From Verrucomicrobiaceae bacterium (GTDB lineage Bacteria > Verrucomicrobiota > Verrucomicrobiia > Chthoniobacterales > Chthoniobacteraceae): a DNA stretch of 64,000 nucleotides. A model generated the notes under the pieces. It worked only from the letters and a program-made list of their open reading frames with translations. It was not told the DNA's origin and ran no database searches. The translations under genes were made by a program, and so were the position numbers. Positions 1 to 8,751 of the stretch are shown here, in pieces (positions within the stretch are counted from its first letter, which is position 1; every line of letters starts with the position of its first letter). Where the stretch lies: positions 19,535 to 83,534 of the forward strand of contig SXWH01000157.1 in NCBI GenBank assembly GCA_005791535.1. The letters are read 5' to 3'.

Positions 1-1
1 C

Positions 2-3000
2 ATCCTCGCCCTCGTATCGCTCGCGCTCCCAATGCGTGCTGCGATCGTCGCGTCCGTGGACGTCAATGACGCCCTCGACACACCGACGGATACAGCATCC
101 GGCTTTGCCAGCTATGTCCTGAGCGACAACACGCTGACGATTGGCGGCTACACCGTGGACATCAACCCGGCATCCGGAGCGGCGCTCGACGATGTCCGCC
201 GCACGACGCCCGTGAACGGCGGGTCGCTAACGCTCGGCGCGGTGTACCGCGACTCCATCTTCGCGCTCGGAGATAACACGGCGAATTTCTACCGCGTGGG
301 ACTCGACGCGGTCATTGGCGGACTTACGCCGGGGAAAAAATATACCATCACTGCCTGGAGTTTCGACAGCGGGTCCACGGGCGCACGAACCAGCGACTGG
401 AGCATCCTCGGGCTCGGCGGGCCGCAGTTTGCCGCGAACAACTATACGTTCGACGGCGCGACGCTGCCGACGACCGACACCGCGAACCGCTTTTCCGTGA
501 CAGCCTACGCCGACACGAATGGTACGCTGATTCTGCGCGGACGTCCCGGCCAACAGTCGGCGACGAACAGCGTCTTCCTGAACGGATTCACTGTGGACGA
601 ACTTGCCGGCGCGCCCGTGGCGGCAGCGACCTTGCTGGCATTGGATTTTGGAGAGCGTGGCGGTGCTGGCGCAGCGGACGTCATGGCGGGATTTCAGGAG
701 TTTTTGCTTACCGGCGCGTTCTCGGGAACAGGCACCGCAGCGAATCCGCAATCAACACCGTCTGTTCGCACATTCGGAGCGCATACAGTAACACTCACTC
801 CGGTAAACACGACTGTTGATGACCGTCCGCGAACGACGCCCGCAAACTCCGGTGCCTTCACAGAATCCCTCCTATTAAAAGACGTGGTATTCGCAAACAC
901 CACAACGAATCTCAATCCGGGCCTCGACGTAAGCATTGGGGGCCTAGCTGCGGGCGCAACCTATCTCGTGGAGGTTTGGTCCTTTGACAGCGGCAGCGCC
1001 GGAAGTGTTCGAACGAGCGACTGGACTGTAAACGGCGCGACGCTGTGGGATGACTACGGCTTTAACGGCGCGAATCTTCCGACGACCAACTCGGATTACA
1101 AAATGACCGGCGCATTCGCCGCGAACGCGAGCGGGCAGCTTGTCATCAGCGCGAGAAGCGTTCTCAACAGTCCAAACGTCTTTCTCAATGCCCTCCGCAT
1201 TTCCTCACTCACAGCACCGCCGGTCGTCGATTTCGGGCGGCCAATTATCAGCGAGTTCATGGCGGAGAACTCCAACGGCATCACCGACGAGGATGGCGAC
1301 ACGAGCGACTGGATCGAAATCTGGAACACCACGACGAGCACGCTGAACCTAGCAGGCTGGACGCTTTCCGACGATCCGCTCCTGCCCGCGAAATGGATAT
1401 TCCCAGCGGGAGCGACGGTTCCCTCGCAGGGCTTCCTGCGCGTTTGGGCTTCGACCAAGAACCGCACAGCGAATCCCGGCGCGCTGCATACGAACTTCGC
1501 GCTCGATAAAGACCCGGGCGGTTATCTGGCGCTCCGGCAACCGGGCGGCACGATCGCCTCCGAGTTCACAAACATTCCCGGCCAGCGAGCAAATGTGAGC
1601 TACGGCGGCTTCGGCAGCACCGAGCCGCAGACCATCGGGTATTTCTCGCCATCCACTCCCCTCCTCCAAAACACGGTCGCACCGGTGCCAGGCTTTGTCG
1701 CGGATACAGTGTTCAGCGTGAAGCGCGGCTTTTTCACCACCGCGCAGAATGTGCTGATCACCTGCGCCACACCCGGCGCGACCATCTACTACACAACCGA
1801 CGGCAGCGAGCCCACCACAGCGAGCGCTGTGGTACCGGGCGCCGGCATTCCGGTCACGACGACCACAGTGCTGCGCGCGAAAGCATTCGCCCCGCCTCTA
1901 GCAGCAAGCAACACCGACACGCAGACGTACATTTTTAACGCCCACGTCCAGAACCAGCCGATCGCACCACCGGGATGGCCGGCGACCTGGGGCACGAATA
2001 GCGAAGTGGGTACGAACAATGGCGGGAACACTACCGTCATCGCGGATTACGAAATGGATCCGAACGTGGTAAACACGACACTAGCGGGATACAGCGTGCA
2101 GGATGCCCTGGCCGCGCTTCCCGCGCTTTCGATTGTGATGAATCCTTCCGACTTCCTCGGCTCTGCAGGCATCTATCAGAACCCGCAGAGCATCGGTGCG
2201 GCATGGGAGAAAGCGTGCTCGTTTGAATATCTGGAAACGGCCGGCGGAGGAGTGAAAACAAACTGCGGAATTGCAGTTCATGGCAACTCGTCACGCCGTC
2301 CGTTCCGGATGCAGAAACACTCGTTCCGGCTCTCCTTCCGCTCGGAATACGGCGACGGACAGCTCGACTACAAGCTGTTCGACGACACAACTGTGAAGCA
2401 GTTCAACAAGCTCGTTCTCCATGCGACGTTCCCCGATGGCTGGGGCATGGCGAGCTGGGACAATGCGCGGTATCGCCCGGAAACAGCCGTTGTTTTCCGC
2501 GACCTTTTTATGAAGGACACGCTGGCCGACATGGGCGGTCAGCGCATCAGCGGCCGATTCGTACACCTGTACATCAACGGCCTGTATTGGGGAGTTTACG
2601 AACTCGGCGAACGCGTTGACGACAACTGGTGCGCAGATCACTTCGGCGGATTGAGCGTCGATTGGGACGTCATCGCTCCCGATACAACGACATCGGTGCA
2701 GATCAAATCCGGGAACCTCACGGCGTGGACGAATCTCGCGAATCTCGTGCTCACTCCGGACCTCTCGATTCAGGCAAATTATGATGCCGTCGCGGCCGTC
2801 GTGGATCTCGAAAACTTCGCCGATTACTACCTTCTGCACATTCATGCCGATGCCGAGGACTGGCCGCACCACAACGGCTACGCTTATCGGAACCGCGTGC
2901 AGGCCGGCTCCAAATGGCGCTTTTTGGAATGGGATCAGGCCATCGCATTCGACCCGCTCGTTCTGGTGGACCGCTTCTCCGTCGGAGCGACAAATACCGC

Positions 3001-4510
3001 AGGAAACGCCAACGCAGCGCTGACGCTAGGCGTATTGTATCAAAAACTGCGTGCAAGCGCCGAGTTCCGCCTTCTCCTCGCGGACCGAGCACGGAAGCAT
3101 CTCTTCAACGGCGGCGCCCTTGCGCTCTCCGTCGAGCAGGCGCGATGGCAGGCTCATGCCAGCCTTTTGGATAAGGCGATCGTCGCGGAAAGCGCACGTT
3201 GGGGCGACACTGCGGACACGACGCGGTATTTCAATGGGACGACCAGTTGGACTCCGATTCCGGCAAATGCCACGCTGAAACGCGAGACACACTGGCTGCC
3301 GCAGGTGAACTTGGTGAAGGATTCCCACATGCCCGCGCTGCACAATCTGGCGAACAGCTACGCGACCATCACCGAACTCCGGTCGCAGTCGCCGAAACTG
3401 TATCCCGCGACCAATGCACCGGATTTTGGACAGTTTGGTGGGAATGTACCGAACAACTACGCACTGACGATCACAGCGGCCGCTGGGCAGATTTACTACA
3501 CCACCAACGGGACCGACCCGCGGACCGCGTACACCGGGGCACCGGCGGGTACGCTTTACGCCGGCCCGGTCACCCTCACCGCCACAGGAGTCGTGAAGGC
3601 CCGCGCGTTAAACGGCGGCGAATGGAGCGCTCTCACAGAGGCTACATTCATCGTCGGCACTGCCGCATCGGCGGCAAATCTCACGGTCACCGAACTGAAC
3701 TACAATCCCGCGCCGGGCGACGAAGAGTTCATCGAACTTATGAACGTGAGTGGAGGAACCATCGACCTCACCGGCGTGTCGTTCGAGGGAATCACATACA
3801 CTTTCGCAAGCGGCACACTTTTGAATCCCGGCTCACGCATTTGCGTCGCGCGCGATGTGACCGCGTTCACCACGCGCTACGGAGCAGGGCCACGCGTGGT
3901 CGGACCGTATGCCGGCGCGCTCGACAACACCGGCGAGGAAATCGCCGTCATCGCCGCGAACGGTGCGGACATCATCCGCTTTTCCTATAACGACAAAGCC
4001 CCGTGGCCGACCGCAGCGGATGGCACCGGGCGTTCGCTCGTCCTCCGGCAACCATCTGCGGGAAACAATACCACCGCATTCATGAGCGCCGGCGCAAACT
4101 GGCGGAGCAGCACGGCAAACGGAGGCAATCCGGGCGTAGGCGACAGCGTGGCATTTTCCGGAACGCCGCTCGCCGATGCCGATGGGGATGGCCTCGCTGC
4201 GATTTTTGAATACGCGCTTCTCCGCAGCGATTTCTCACCGAGCGACGGCACGATGCCTGCGGCTGTCGTTGAAACGCTCACGATCGGCGGCATTCCGGGC
4301 CAGTATCTCACGCTGACGATTCCAGTGAACCCCGCTGGCGACAGCGTCATAGTCACCGGCGAGTATTCGGGCGACCTCACGCAGCCATGGCAGCCTGCCA
4401 CATACATCGGCGAAATCGTCAATGGCGCACAGGTATCGCGGAAGTGGCGCGCACCAGTGCCGGTGACCGGCACGCAGTTCCTGCGCATCCGAGCCACCTA
4501 CACACCGTAG
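2..4510 (+). CDS. Secreted CotH-kinase/lamin-tail domain protein, 5' end outside the window
   Basis: The frame is open from the first bases of the window. Before the first ATG (base 32) it already encodes a hydrophobic stretch (ILALVSLALPMRAA) that looks like the core and cleavage site of a signal peptide, so the true start lies upstream and base 32 is not the start. Order of domains by base position: two similar modules of about 190 residues (about 47-613 and 640-1215, sharing RRTTP, SFDSGS, RTSDW and LPTT); a lamin-tail domain (about 1240-1600); a chitobiase C-terminal-like domain (YYTTDGSEPTTAS, about 1740-1830); a CotH-type kinase-like domain (HGNSSRRPFRMQKHSFRLSF near 2280, GLYWGVYELGERVDD near 2580, WRFLEWDQA near 2920); a second chitobiase-like domain (YYTTNGTDP near 3490); a second lamin-tail domain (about 3680-3960); and a C-terminal beta-rich tail. 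These features fit an exported cell-surface protein. CotH phosphorylates proteins in spores; the substrate here is unknown. Confidence 0.85.
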   Translation: MLALVSLALPMRAAIVASVDVNDALDTPTDTASGFASYVLSDNTLTIGGYTVDINPASGAALDDVRRTTPVNGGSLTLGAVYRDSIFALGDNTANFYRVGLDAVIGGLTPGKKYTITAWSFDSGSTGARTSDWSILGLGGPQFAANNYTFDGATLPTTDTANRFSVTAYADTNGTLILRGRPGQQSATNSVFLNGFTVDELAGAPVAAATLLALDFGERGGAGAADVMAGFQEFLLTGAFSGTGTAANPQSTPSVRTFGAHTVTLTPVNTTVDDRPRTTPANSGAFTESLLLKDVVFANTTTNLNPGLDVSIGGLAAGATYLVEVWSFDSGSAGSVRTSDWTVNGATLWDDYGFNGANLPTTNSDYKMTGAFAANASGQLVISARSVLNSPNVFLNALRISSLTAPPVVDFGRPIISEFMAENSNGITDEDGDTSDWIEIWNTTTSTLNLAGWTLSDDPLLPAKWIFPAGATVPSQGFLRVWASTKNRTANPGALHTNFALDKDPGGYLALRQPGGTIASEFTNIPGQRANVSYGGFGSTEPQTIGYFSPSTPLLQNTVAPVPGFVADTVFSVKRGFFTTAQNVLITCATPGATIYYTTDGSEPTTASAVVPGAGIPVTTTTVLRAKAFAPPLAASNTDTQTYIFNAHVQNQPIAPPGWPATWGTNSEVGTNNGGNTTVIADYEMDPNVVNTTLAGYSVQDALAALPALSIVMNPSDFLGSAGIYQNPQSIGAAWEKACSFEYLETAGGGVKTNCGIAVHGNSSRRPFRMQKHSFRLSFRSEYGDGQLDYKLFDDTTVKQFNKLVLHATFPDGWGMASWDNARYRPETAVVFRDLFMKDTLADMGGQRISGRFVHLYINGLYWGVYELGERVDDNWCADHFGGLSVDWDVIAPDTTTSVQIKSGNLTAWTNLANLVLTPDLSIQANYDAVAAVVDLENFADYYLLHIHADAEDWPHHNGYAYRNRVQAGSKWRFLEWDQAIAFDPLVLVDRFSVGATNTAGNANAALTLGVLYQKLRASAEFRLLLADRARKHLFNGGALALSVEQARWQAHASLLDKAIVAESARWGDTADTTRYFNGTTSWTPIPANATLKRETHWLPQVNLVKDSHMPALHNLANSYATITELRSQSPKLYPATNAPDFGQFGGNVPNNYALTITAAAGQIYYTTNGTDPRTAYTGAPAGTLYAGPVTLTATGVVKARALNGGEWSALTEATFIVGTAASAANLTVTELNYNPAPGDEEFIELMNVSGGTIDLTGVSFEGITYTFASGTLLNPGSRICVARDVTAFTTRYGAGPRVVGPYAGALDNTGEEIAVIAANGADIIRFSYNDKAPWPTAADGTGRSLVLRQPSAGNNTTAFMSAGANWRSSTANGGNPGVGDSVAFSGTPLADADGDGLAAIFEYALLRSDFSPSDGTMPAAVVETLTIGGIPGQYLTLTIPVNPAGDSVIVTGEYSGDLTQPWQPATYIGEIVNGAQVSRKWRAPVPVTGTQFLRIRATYTP

Positions 4511-4516
4511 CAGCCG

Positions 4517-5128
4517 CTATTTCCCGAGCGCGGCGAGCTGGCGATTGTGCAGCTTCGAAAGCAAGACAACTGCGCAGATTGCACCGACTCCTGCGAGAAA
4601 CATGTCGCTTTGTGTGTCCCAGACATCGCCTTGTGTACCGAGAAACGAGTCGGACGCCTCGCCGAGAATCAACGCCGTGGCCCATTCGATCAATTCGTAG
4701 ACCGCGCTGATGGCGAGACAGACGCATACAATCAAAAAGTGGAGCCATCCCCGCTTCGCAACCACGTGCAGTCGGAGGAAAATCTCCCGCGCAATCATCG
4801 CAGGCACAAAGCCCTGCGCCAGGTGCCCCAGCCGGTCATAATGATTTCGCGACAGCCCAAAGTAATCGCGCACCCAGTCGCCCGCAGGCACGAGCGCGTA
4901 CGTGTACTTCCCACCTACCGCGAGAATGATCATATGGAAGCCGATGAGCACCGTCACAAGCGGCGTGAGCGGAAACCTCCGCCATGTTGCGAACAACACG
5001 GCGAGACCAACAAATGCCGGCAACACTTCCATGAACCAAGTCAGCCTATCGAATGGAGCAACGCCCGACCAGGCCAGTACCATAAGCACCGGAACGAGCA
5101 CGCAAACTTGCCATTTCTCGCGGTTCAT
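4517..5128 (-). CDS. DUF2238 / YjdF-like integral membrane protein
   Basis: About 203 residues when started at the ATG at 5128, just downstream of the end of vapC (5136). The longer upstream frame runs into vapC and is not needed. There are several hydrophobic segments. The block DRLGHLAQGFVPAMIAREIF, then SAVYELIEWATALILG, then DSFLGTQGDVWDTQSDM, is characteristic of the DUF2238 (YjdF) family of inner-membrane proteins. Members have histidine, aspartate and glutamate residues within or near membrane segments, and their biochemical role is not established. The gene follows the vapBC pair on the same strand and may share its transcript, although a functional link is doubtful. It ends 6 bases from the convergent CotH gene, with no visible terminator between them. 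Confidence 0.8.
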   Translation of the reverse strand: MNREKWQVCVLVPVLMVLAWSGVAPFDRLTWFMEVLPAFVGLAVLFATWRRFPLTPLVTVLIGFHMIILAVGGKYTYALVPAGDWVRDYFGLSRNHYDRLGHLAQGFVPAMIAREIFLRLHVVAKRGWLHFLIVCVCLAISAVYELIEWATALILGEASDSFLGTQGDVWDTQSDMFLAGVGAICAVVLLSKLHNRQLAALGK

Positions 5129-5135
5129 AAGCGGC

Positions 5136-5531
5136 TCATACGATCCGGTCGGTGGCAGTGACTTCGGGGATTTGCGAAAAGTGATCATCAAGCGTGAGCA
5201 CCACTGCGCCGATTCGTCGCGCGCAGCAGGCAATCACGATATCCGTGAGCGGAAGGTTGATCCCTTGCCGGTCGAGCGTCCACGCCATCCTTTCGGCCTC
5301 CAGCCAAAGCCGGTTATCGGTCGTAACATTCAGCATCACATCCCACACTTTGTGAAACTTCTTCAAGACCGACGTCTCGCGAATCCCCCGCCCCACTTCA
5401 GCACGCACAACGCCGCAGATCGCCACGTCGCGAACCAGCGCGATCGGCTCTAATTCCTTCAGCGGATTCCGTCCACGCCGCATCGCACTGATGTACCAAC
5501 AGCTATCGACGAGAACGGGGCTTGGTTGCAT
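5136..5531 (-). CDS. vapC: VapC-type PIN-domain ribonuclease toxin
   Basis: About 131 residues from the ATG at 5531. The frame extends further upstream into the antitoxin gene, but the PIN fold starts right after this ATG with VLVDSCWYI, which carries the first conserved acidic residue. Other expected acidic positions are the glutamate in VVRAEVGRG and the aspartates in LPLTDIVIA and VLTLDDHF, consistent with the metal-binding site of PIN-domain RNases. VapC toxins cleave RNA (often tRNA or rRNA) when released from VapB. The gene overlaps the 3' end of the antitoxin gene by 29 bases, the usual coupling in such pairs. All catalytic acidic residues appear intact, so an active toxin is expected. 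The RNA target cannot be read from sequence. Confidence 0.85.
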   Translation of the reverse strand: MQPSPVLVDSCWYISAMRRGRNPLKELEPIALVRDVAICGVVRAEVGRGIRETSVLKKFHKVWDVMLNVTTDNRLWLEAERMAWTLDRQGINLPLTDIVIACCARRIGAVVLTLDDHFSQIPEVTATDRIV

Positions 5532-5769
5532 ACTTCGCACGTTCCTCGGCAGCGCGGGCTGCAAGTTCTTCAACGCCGGGATCTTCCCAAGCGTTTGCAA
5601 GCTCCTCTGGAGTGAGCGAGATTTCATCACTCCGGAGGACTTCGATGAGTCTGTATCGTCGGTCCATTTCTCTCAATGCGTTGTGGATTGCTTCGGTTTT
5701 GGTTCTGGCACCCGTGCTGCGCTGAACACGGTCGAGCAGTTTTCCATCAATATTGAGGGTGAGCTTCAT
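5503..5769 (-). CDS. vapB: VapB-type ribbon-helix-helix antitoxin
   Basis: About 88 residues from the ATG at 5769; another ATG at 5784 would add five residues. I prefer 5769 because the antitoxin fold begins MKLTLNIDGKLLDRV and because the upstream ATG lies inside a palindrome likely to be the operator. The segment TGARTKTEAIHNALREMDRR is the typical second helix of VapB ribbon-helix-helix antitoxins. The charged C-terminal part (ELAARAAEERAKYATKPRS) would wrap the toxin. VapB neutralises VapC and, alone or with the toxin, represses its own promoter. The gene precedes and overlaps vapC on the minus strand. Confidence 0.85.
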   Translation of the reverse strand: MKLTLNIDGKLLDRVQRSTGARTKTEAIHNALREMDRRYRLIEVLRSDEISLTPEELANAWEDPGVEELAARAAEERAKYATKPRSRR

Positions 5770-5778
5770 ACGCACAAA

Positions 5779-5797
5779 ATACATATTCTATATGTAT
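5779..5797. promoter_or_regulatory. Palindromic operator candidate for vapBC
   Basis: Perfect 7-base inverted repeat ATACATA - TTCTA - TATGTAT, ending 10 bases upstream of the preferred vapB start. It is AT-rich against a GC-rich background. Ribbon-helix-helix antitoxins bind short palindromes of this sort at their own promoters, so autoregulation is the simplest reading. Binding is inferred, not shown. Confidence 0.55.
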
Positions 5798-5838
5798 GCG
5801 CAACGACATAGTTCCCACAGCTGTTTTTTCCTAGAAGC

Positions 5839-7869
5839 TCAAATCTTCCCGAGCAGATCGAAAATCGCGCCAAACTTGGCGGCCGCCTTTTCCTCGGTGA
5901 CCGGCGCATTGAGGATTTCCCCCACATCCCGATGTTCAATCAGCTCCGGATCGAGTTCCTTCAAAAAGCTGCTCGAAATACAGGGCACGATGCTGCCGTA
6001 CTTCGCACGCTGACGGCACCACGTGAGCGCTAGCGTCTTCTGCGCGCGGGTGATTCCGACATAGAGCAAGCGTCGCTCTTCATCCACCGTACCTTCGAGC
6101 TTCGAGCGGTCATGCGGCAGCACACCTTCCTCCACGCCCATCAGATAAACGTGGGGAAACTCCAGACCTTTGCTCGCGTGCAGCGTGATCAGGGTGACTC
6201 CCCCGCCCTCGTCCTCATCCTCCTCCTGATCCTGACGCAGCATCATTTCGTCGATGAATCCCTGAAGCCCCTTGTCGCTGCGCCCTTCGTAGGCTTCGAA
6301 GCTGCCGATGATATCCCGCACGCTTTTCTCGCGGTCCATCCACTCCTCGGGCGTCTTGCACGTGCGCTGCAAATCCGGAAGGTAACCACTCTCCTCGATC
6401 AGCGCGCGAAGAACGGCGGGCTGGTTTGAAAGCGGTTCGTGGAGCTTCGTTTCGAACTCGTCGAGGAAGGCGGCGAACTTCTCGATCGCGTTGCGCGTCG
6501 CCGTGCGGAGCGTCATGAGAAAGTGTTCGTCGCGTAGTGCCTTGAACACGGATGTCTTCGCGCGAATGCTGAACTCCGTTGCCTTCTCCACGGTCGCATC
6601 GGAAATTCCTCGCGCCGGGGTGTTGATAATCCGAAGCAGCGCGACGTCATCATCGACATTCAAAAGGCAGGCGGCGTAGGCAAGAACGTCCTTCACCTCG
6701 CGCCGGTCGAAAAAGCTTTTGCCACCGATGATGCGGTAAGGTACGCGCAACCGGCGGAAGTTCTCCTCCACCTGCCGGCTTTGCGCATTCATGCGGAACA
6801 GCACTGCGAAATCCTCCCACTTCAAACCTTCCGCGGTTTTGCGCGCATTGATTTCCTCCGTGATGAATTCAGCCTCCTGCCGATCGTCGGGCATCGCGAT
6901 GATCTTCACCTTTTCGCCACCGTCCTTCGCGCTCCAGAGTTTCTTCGGACGGCGGCGTGGGTTGTTTTTGATGAGCGAGTTTGCCGTACCGAGGATGATA
7001 TTCGTCGAGCGGTAGTTTTGCTCCAGCTTTACGACAGTCGGACCGGGAAAATGCGCTTCGAATTCCAGGATGTTTGAGACCTCTGCGCCGCGCCATCCGT
7101 AGATGGACTGGTCGTCATCGCCCACCACGGCGACGTTCGGGCGCGCTCCGGCAAACTCGGGAGATGCCGGATGCGGTTTGGCGAGTAATGACACGAGGTC
7201 GAGCTGGAGCCGGTTCGTGTCCTGAAACTCGTCGACCATGATGTAGCGAAAGCGCCGGAACCACCGCTCCTGAACAGTCGGGTGTTCGTTGAGCAGCTTC
7301 ACCGTGAGAAGAAGCAGGTCGTCGAAATCAACCGCATTGAGCGTTTTCAATTCGGCGTTGTAACGCGCGAATACCGCGCCGATTAGCGTCTTGTCGTCCT
7401 GCGGCTCGCGCCATCCGTTGTTCTTCGCCTTGCTGATCGCGTTTTTCGCCACGTGCGGATCGAGCTTCTCATCCCGCGCGGAAATGCGGGTGATGATCTT
7501 TTTGATGAGCCCCATCTGGTCGCCCTCATCGTAGATAGAGAAGTTCTTCTTGTATCCGAGCGCCTCGATATCCTGCCGGAGAATGCGCACGCACAGCGCG
7601 TGAAACGTGGACATCGTCACCTTCTTCGCCTGCTCCTCCGGCACGAGACCGGCGAGACGCTCGCGCATTTCCGTGGCGGCTTTATTTGTAAATGTGACCG
7701 CGAGAATGCTCTCCGGCGCGATTCCCTGACTCAGCATAAATGCCGTCCGCATCGTGATGACGCGGGTCTTGCCGCTGCCCGCGCCGGCAAGAATCAGCAG
7801 CGGGCCCTCGGTGGTGCGCACCGCGAGTTCCTGCTCGGGATTTAGATCAAAGATACGGAAGCCGGCCAT
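5839..7869 (-). CDS. UvrD/PcrA/Rep-family 3'-5' DNA helicase
   Basis: 676 residues from the ATG at 7869; the fold starts with FRIFDLNPEQELAV, so the 15 extra upstream residues are unnecessary. All superfamily 1A motifs are readable: Walker A ILAGAGSGKTR, motif II MVDEFQDTNRLQ, motif III VVGDDDQSIYGWRGA, motif IV LEQNYRSTNIIL, motif V LITLHASKGLEFPHVYLMG and motif VI RRLLYVGITRAQKTLALTW. The enzyme unwinds DNA with ATP in repair or in clearing stalled forks. Its length is close to Rep (about 670) and shorter than many PcrA/UvrD proteins, and it lacks an obvious long C-terminal Tudor-like tail, so the exact subgroup is open. The MntR-like gene lies 69 bases upstream on the same strand. Confidence 0.93.
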   Translation of the reverse strand: MAGFRIFDLNPEQELAVRTTEGPLLILAGAGSGKTRVITMRTAFMLSQGIAPESILAVTFTNKAATEMRERLAGLVPEEQAKKVTMSTFHALCVRILRQDIEALGYKKNFSIYDEGDQMGLIKKIITRISARDEKLDPHVAKNAISKAKNNGWREPQDDKTLIGAVFARYNAELKTLNAVDFDDLLLLTVKLLNEHPTVQERWFRRFRYIMVDEFQDTNRLQLDLVSLLAKPHPASPEFAGARPNVAVVGDDDQSIYGWRGAEVSNILEFEAHFPGPTVVKLEQNYRSTNIILGTANSLIKNNPRRRPKKLWSAKDGGEKVKIIAMPDDRQEAEFITEEINARKTAEGLKWEDFAVLFRMNAQSRQVEENFRRLRVPYRIIGGKSFFDRREVKDVLAYAACLLNVDDDVALLRIINTPARGISDATVEKATEFSIRAKTSVFKALRDEHFLMTLRTATRNAIEKFAAFLDEFETKLHEPLSNQPAVLRALIEESGYLPDLQRTCKTPEEWMDREKSVRDIIGSFEAYEGRSDKGLQGFIDEMMLRQDQEEDEDEGGGVTLITLHASKGLEFPHVYLMGVEEGVLPHDRSKLEGTVDEERRLLYVGITRAQKTLALTWCRQRAKYGSIVPCISSSFLKELDPELIEHRDVGEILNAPVTEEKAAAKFGAIFDLLGKI

Positions 7870-7938
7870 TCGTGAAAGACCCGCGAGACAAGCGGTGCGA
7901 GCTCCCGCCCGCAAGAGAATGTTCGCCCGTTTGTGCGC

Positions 7939-8385
7939 CTACAGTTCAGCACGTAAACGGGCCATCAACGCAGGCTGGCCAACGAGCTGGATTGTGAGCG
8001 CCTCGATCGCCTTCATGGTCGGCGGGCTGATGTGGTGTTCCATGCCCTCGACGTCGTGGTAGATTACATCCTCGTCGAGACCGAAAAGCCGGAGGAAGTC
8101 CGTCAATATCTGGTGACGCCTCGTGATGTTTTTCGCAAGAGCTTCGCCGGACGCCGTGAGCGCGAGCCCCCTGTATTTCTCATATTTCAGCAGTCCCTCC
8201 GCGTCGAGCCGCTGAATCATATTCGTCACGCTGGCCTGGGAAATTTTCAGCGACTCGGCGATGTCCACCACGCGGGCGTAGCCCTTCGTGTTGATCAGTT
8301 CGAGAATGCGTTCGAGATAGTCCTCGACGGCCGCGGAGTTTCGCTTGGGCGAAGCCGCAGGCGATTTGCGTTTTTTCGCCGGCAT
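7939..8385 (-). CDS. DtxR/MntR-family metal-dependent transcriptional regulator
   Basis: 148 residues. After a lysine-rich N-terminus comes VEDYLERILELINTKGYARV, then a winged helix (DIAESLKISQASVTNMIQRL), then a dimerisation and metal-sensing part. The metal ligands known for MntR have counterparts: the D and E of VEDYLERI, H in RRHQIL, and E, E, H in DVEGMEHHIS. The small size, without an SH3-like third domain, also points to the MntR branch, which represses manganese uptake when Mn(II) is bound. No transporter gene is adjacent, so the regulon is elsewhere or unknown. It may be cotranscribed with the downstream helicase gene. Confidence 0.85.
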   Translation of the reverse strand: MPAKKRKSPAASPKRNSAAVEDYLERILELINTKGYARVVDIAESLKISQASVTNMIQRLDAEGLLKYEKYRGLALTASGEALAKNITRRHQILTDFLRLFGLDEDVIYHDVEGMEHHISPPTMKAIEALTIQLVGQPALMARLRAEL

Positions 8386-8751
8386 GGCGCGAGGCTATCT
8401 TCGCAGGCGGGCGCAGCGCAAGCACGGTGCGAAGATGGAACTTCTGTTACCATTGCGCGCTAACAGCCGCTTCACTTTTTTCCCGCTCCCGCGTGTGGGA
8501 TAAATCCACCACGCCCGAAAGGGCAAATACCTTGGAAATGCTGCCGGCTTTGGGGTGGGGACCCCGGAGTTGGAAACGCGTCCGAGTTGCGGACCGGCGG
8601 ATAAAGCCGTCGGCGCGAAGGAGGGCGGGAGCCTTTGTGGTGCTCTGCTGGGGTGCAGGCCAATCGGCCTGTTGCAGACATCCGGGGTGAGGCTCCCGCC
8701 CTCGACCTTCGCTGGCAAAAAAGCCCGGTTGTTTCCAAAGGGCAGAGCGAG
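8386..8751. other. Intergenic region rich in hairpins
   Basis: About 365 bases between the MntR-like gene and the PAS-LuxR gene, both on the minus strand. I see no supportable gene. The interval holds several short GC-rich hairpins (for example GCCC-GAAA-GGGC near 8515) and the long palindromic element at 8621-8703. Part of it should be the promoter region of the regulator gene, but I see no clear -35/-10 pair. Confidence 0.5.
8621..8703. repeat. Palindromic REP/REPIN-like element
   Basis: Perfect 14-base arms GAGGGCGGGAGCCT (8621-8634) and AGGCTCCCGCCCTC (8690-8703) enclose about 55 bases, within which a second hairpin CAGGCC-AATC-GGCCTG (about 8656-8671) nests. Nested hairpins in an intergenic position resemble REPIN or small MITE-like elements. 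Only one copy of this exact family is visible in the window, so its repeat status is inferred from form. Confidence 0.6.
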
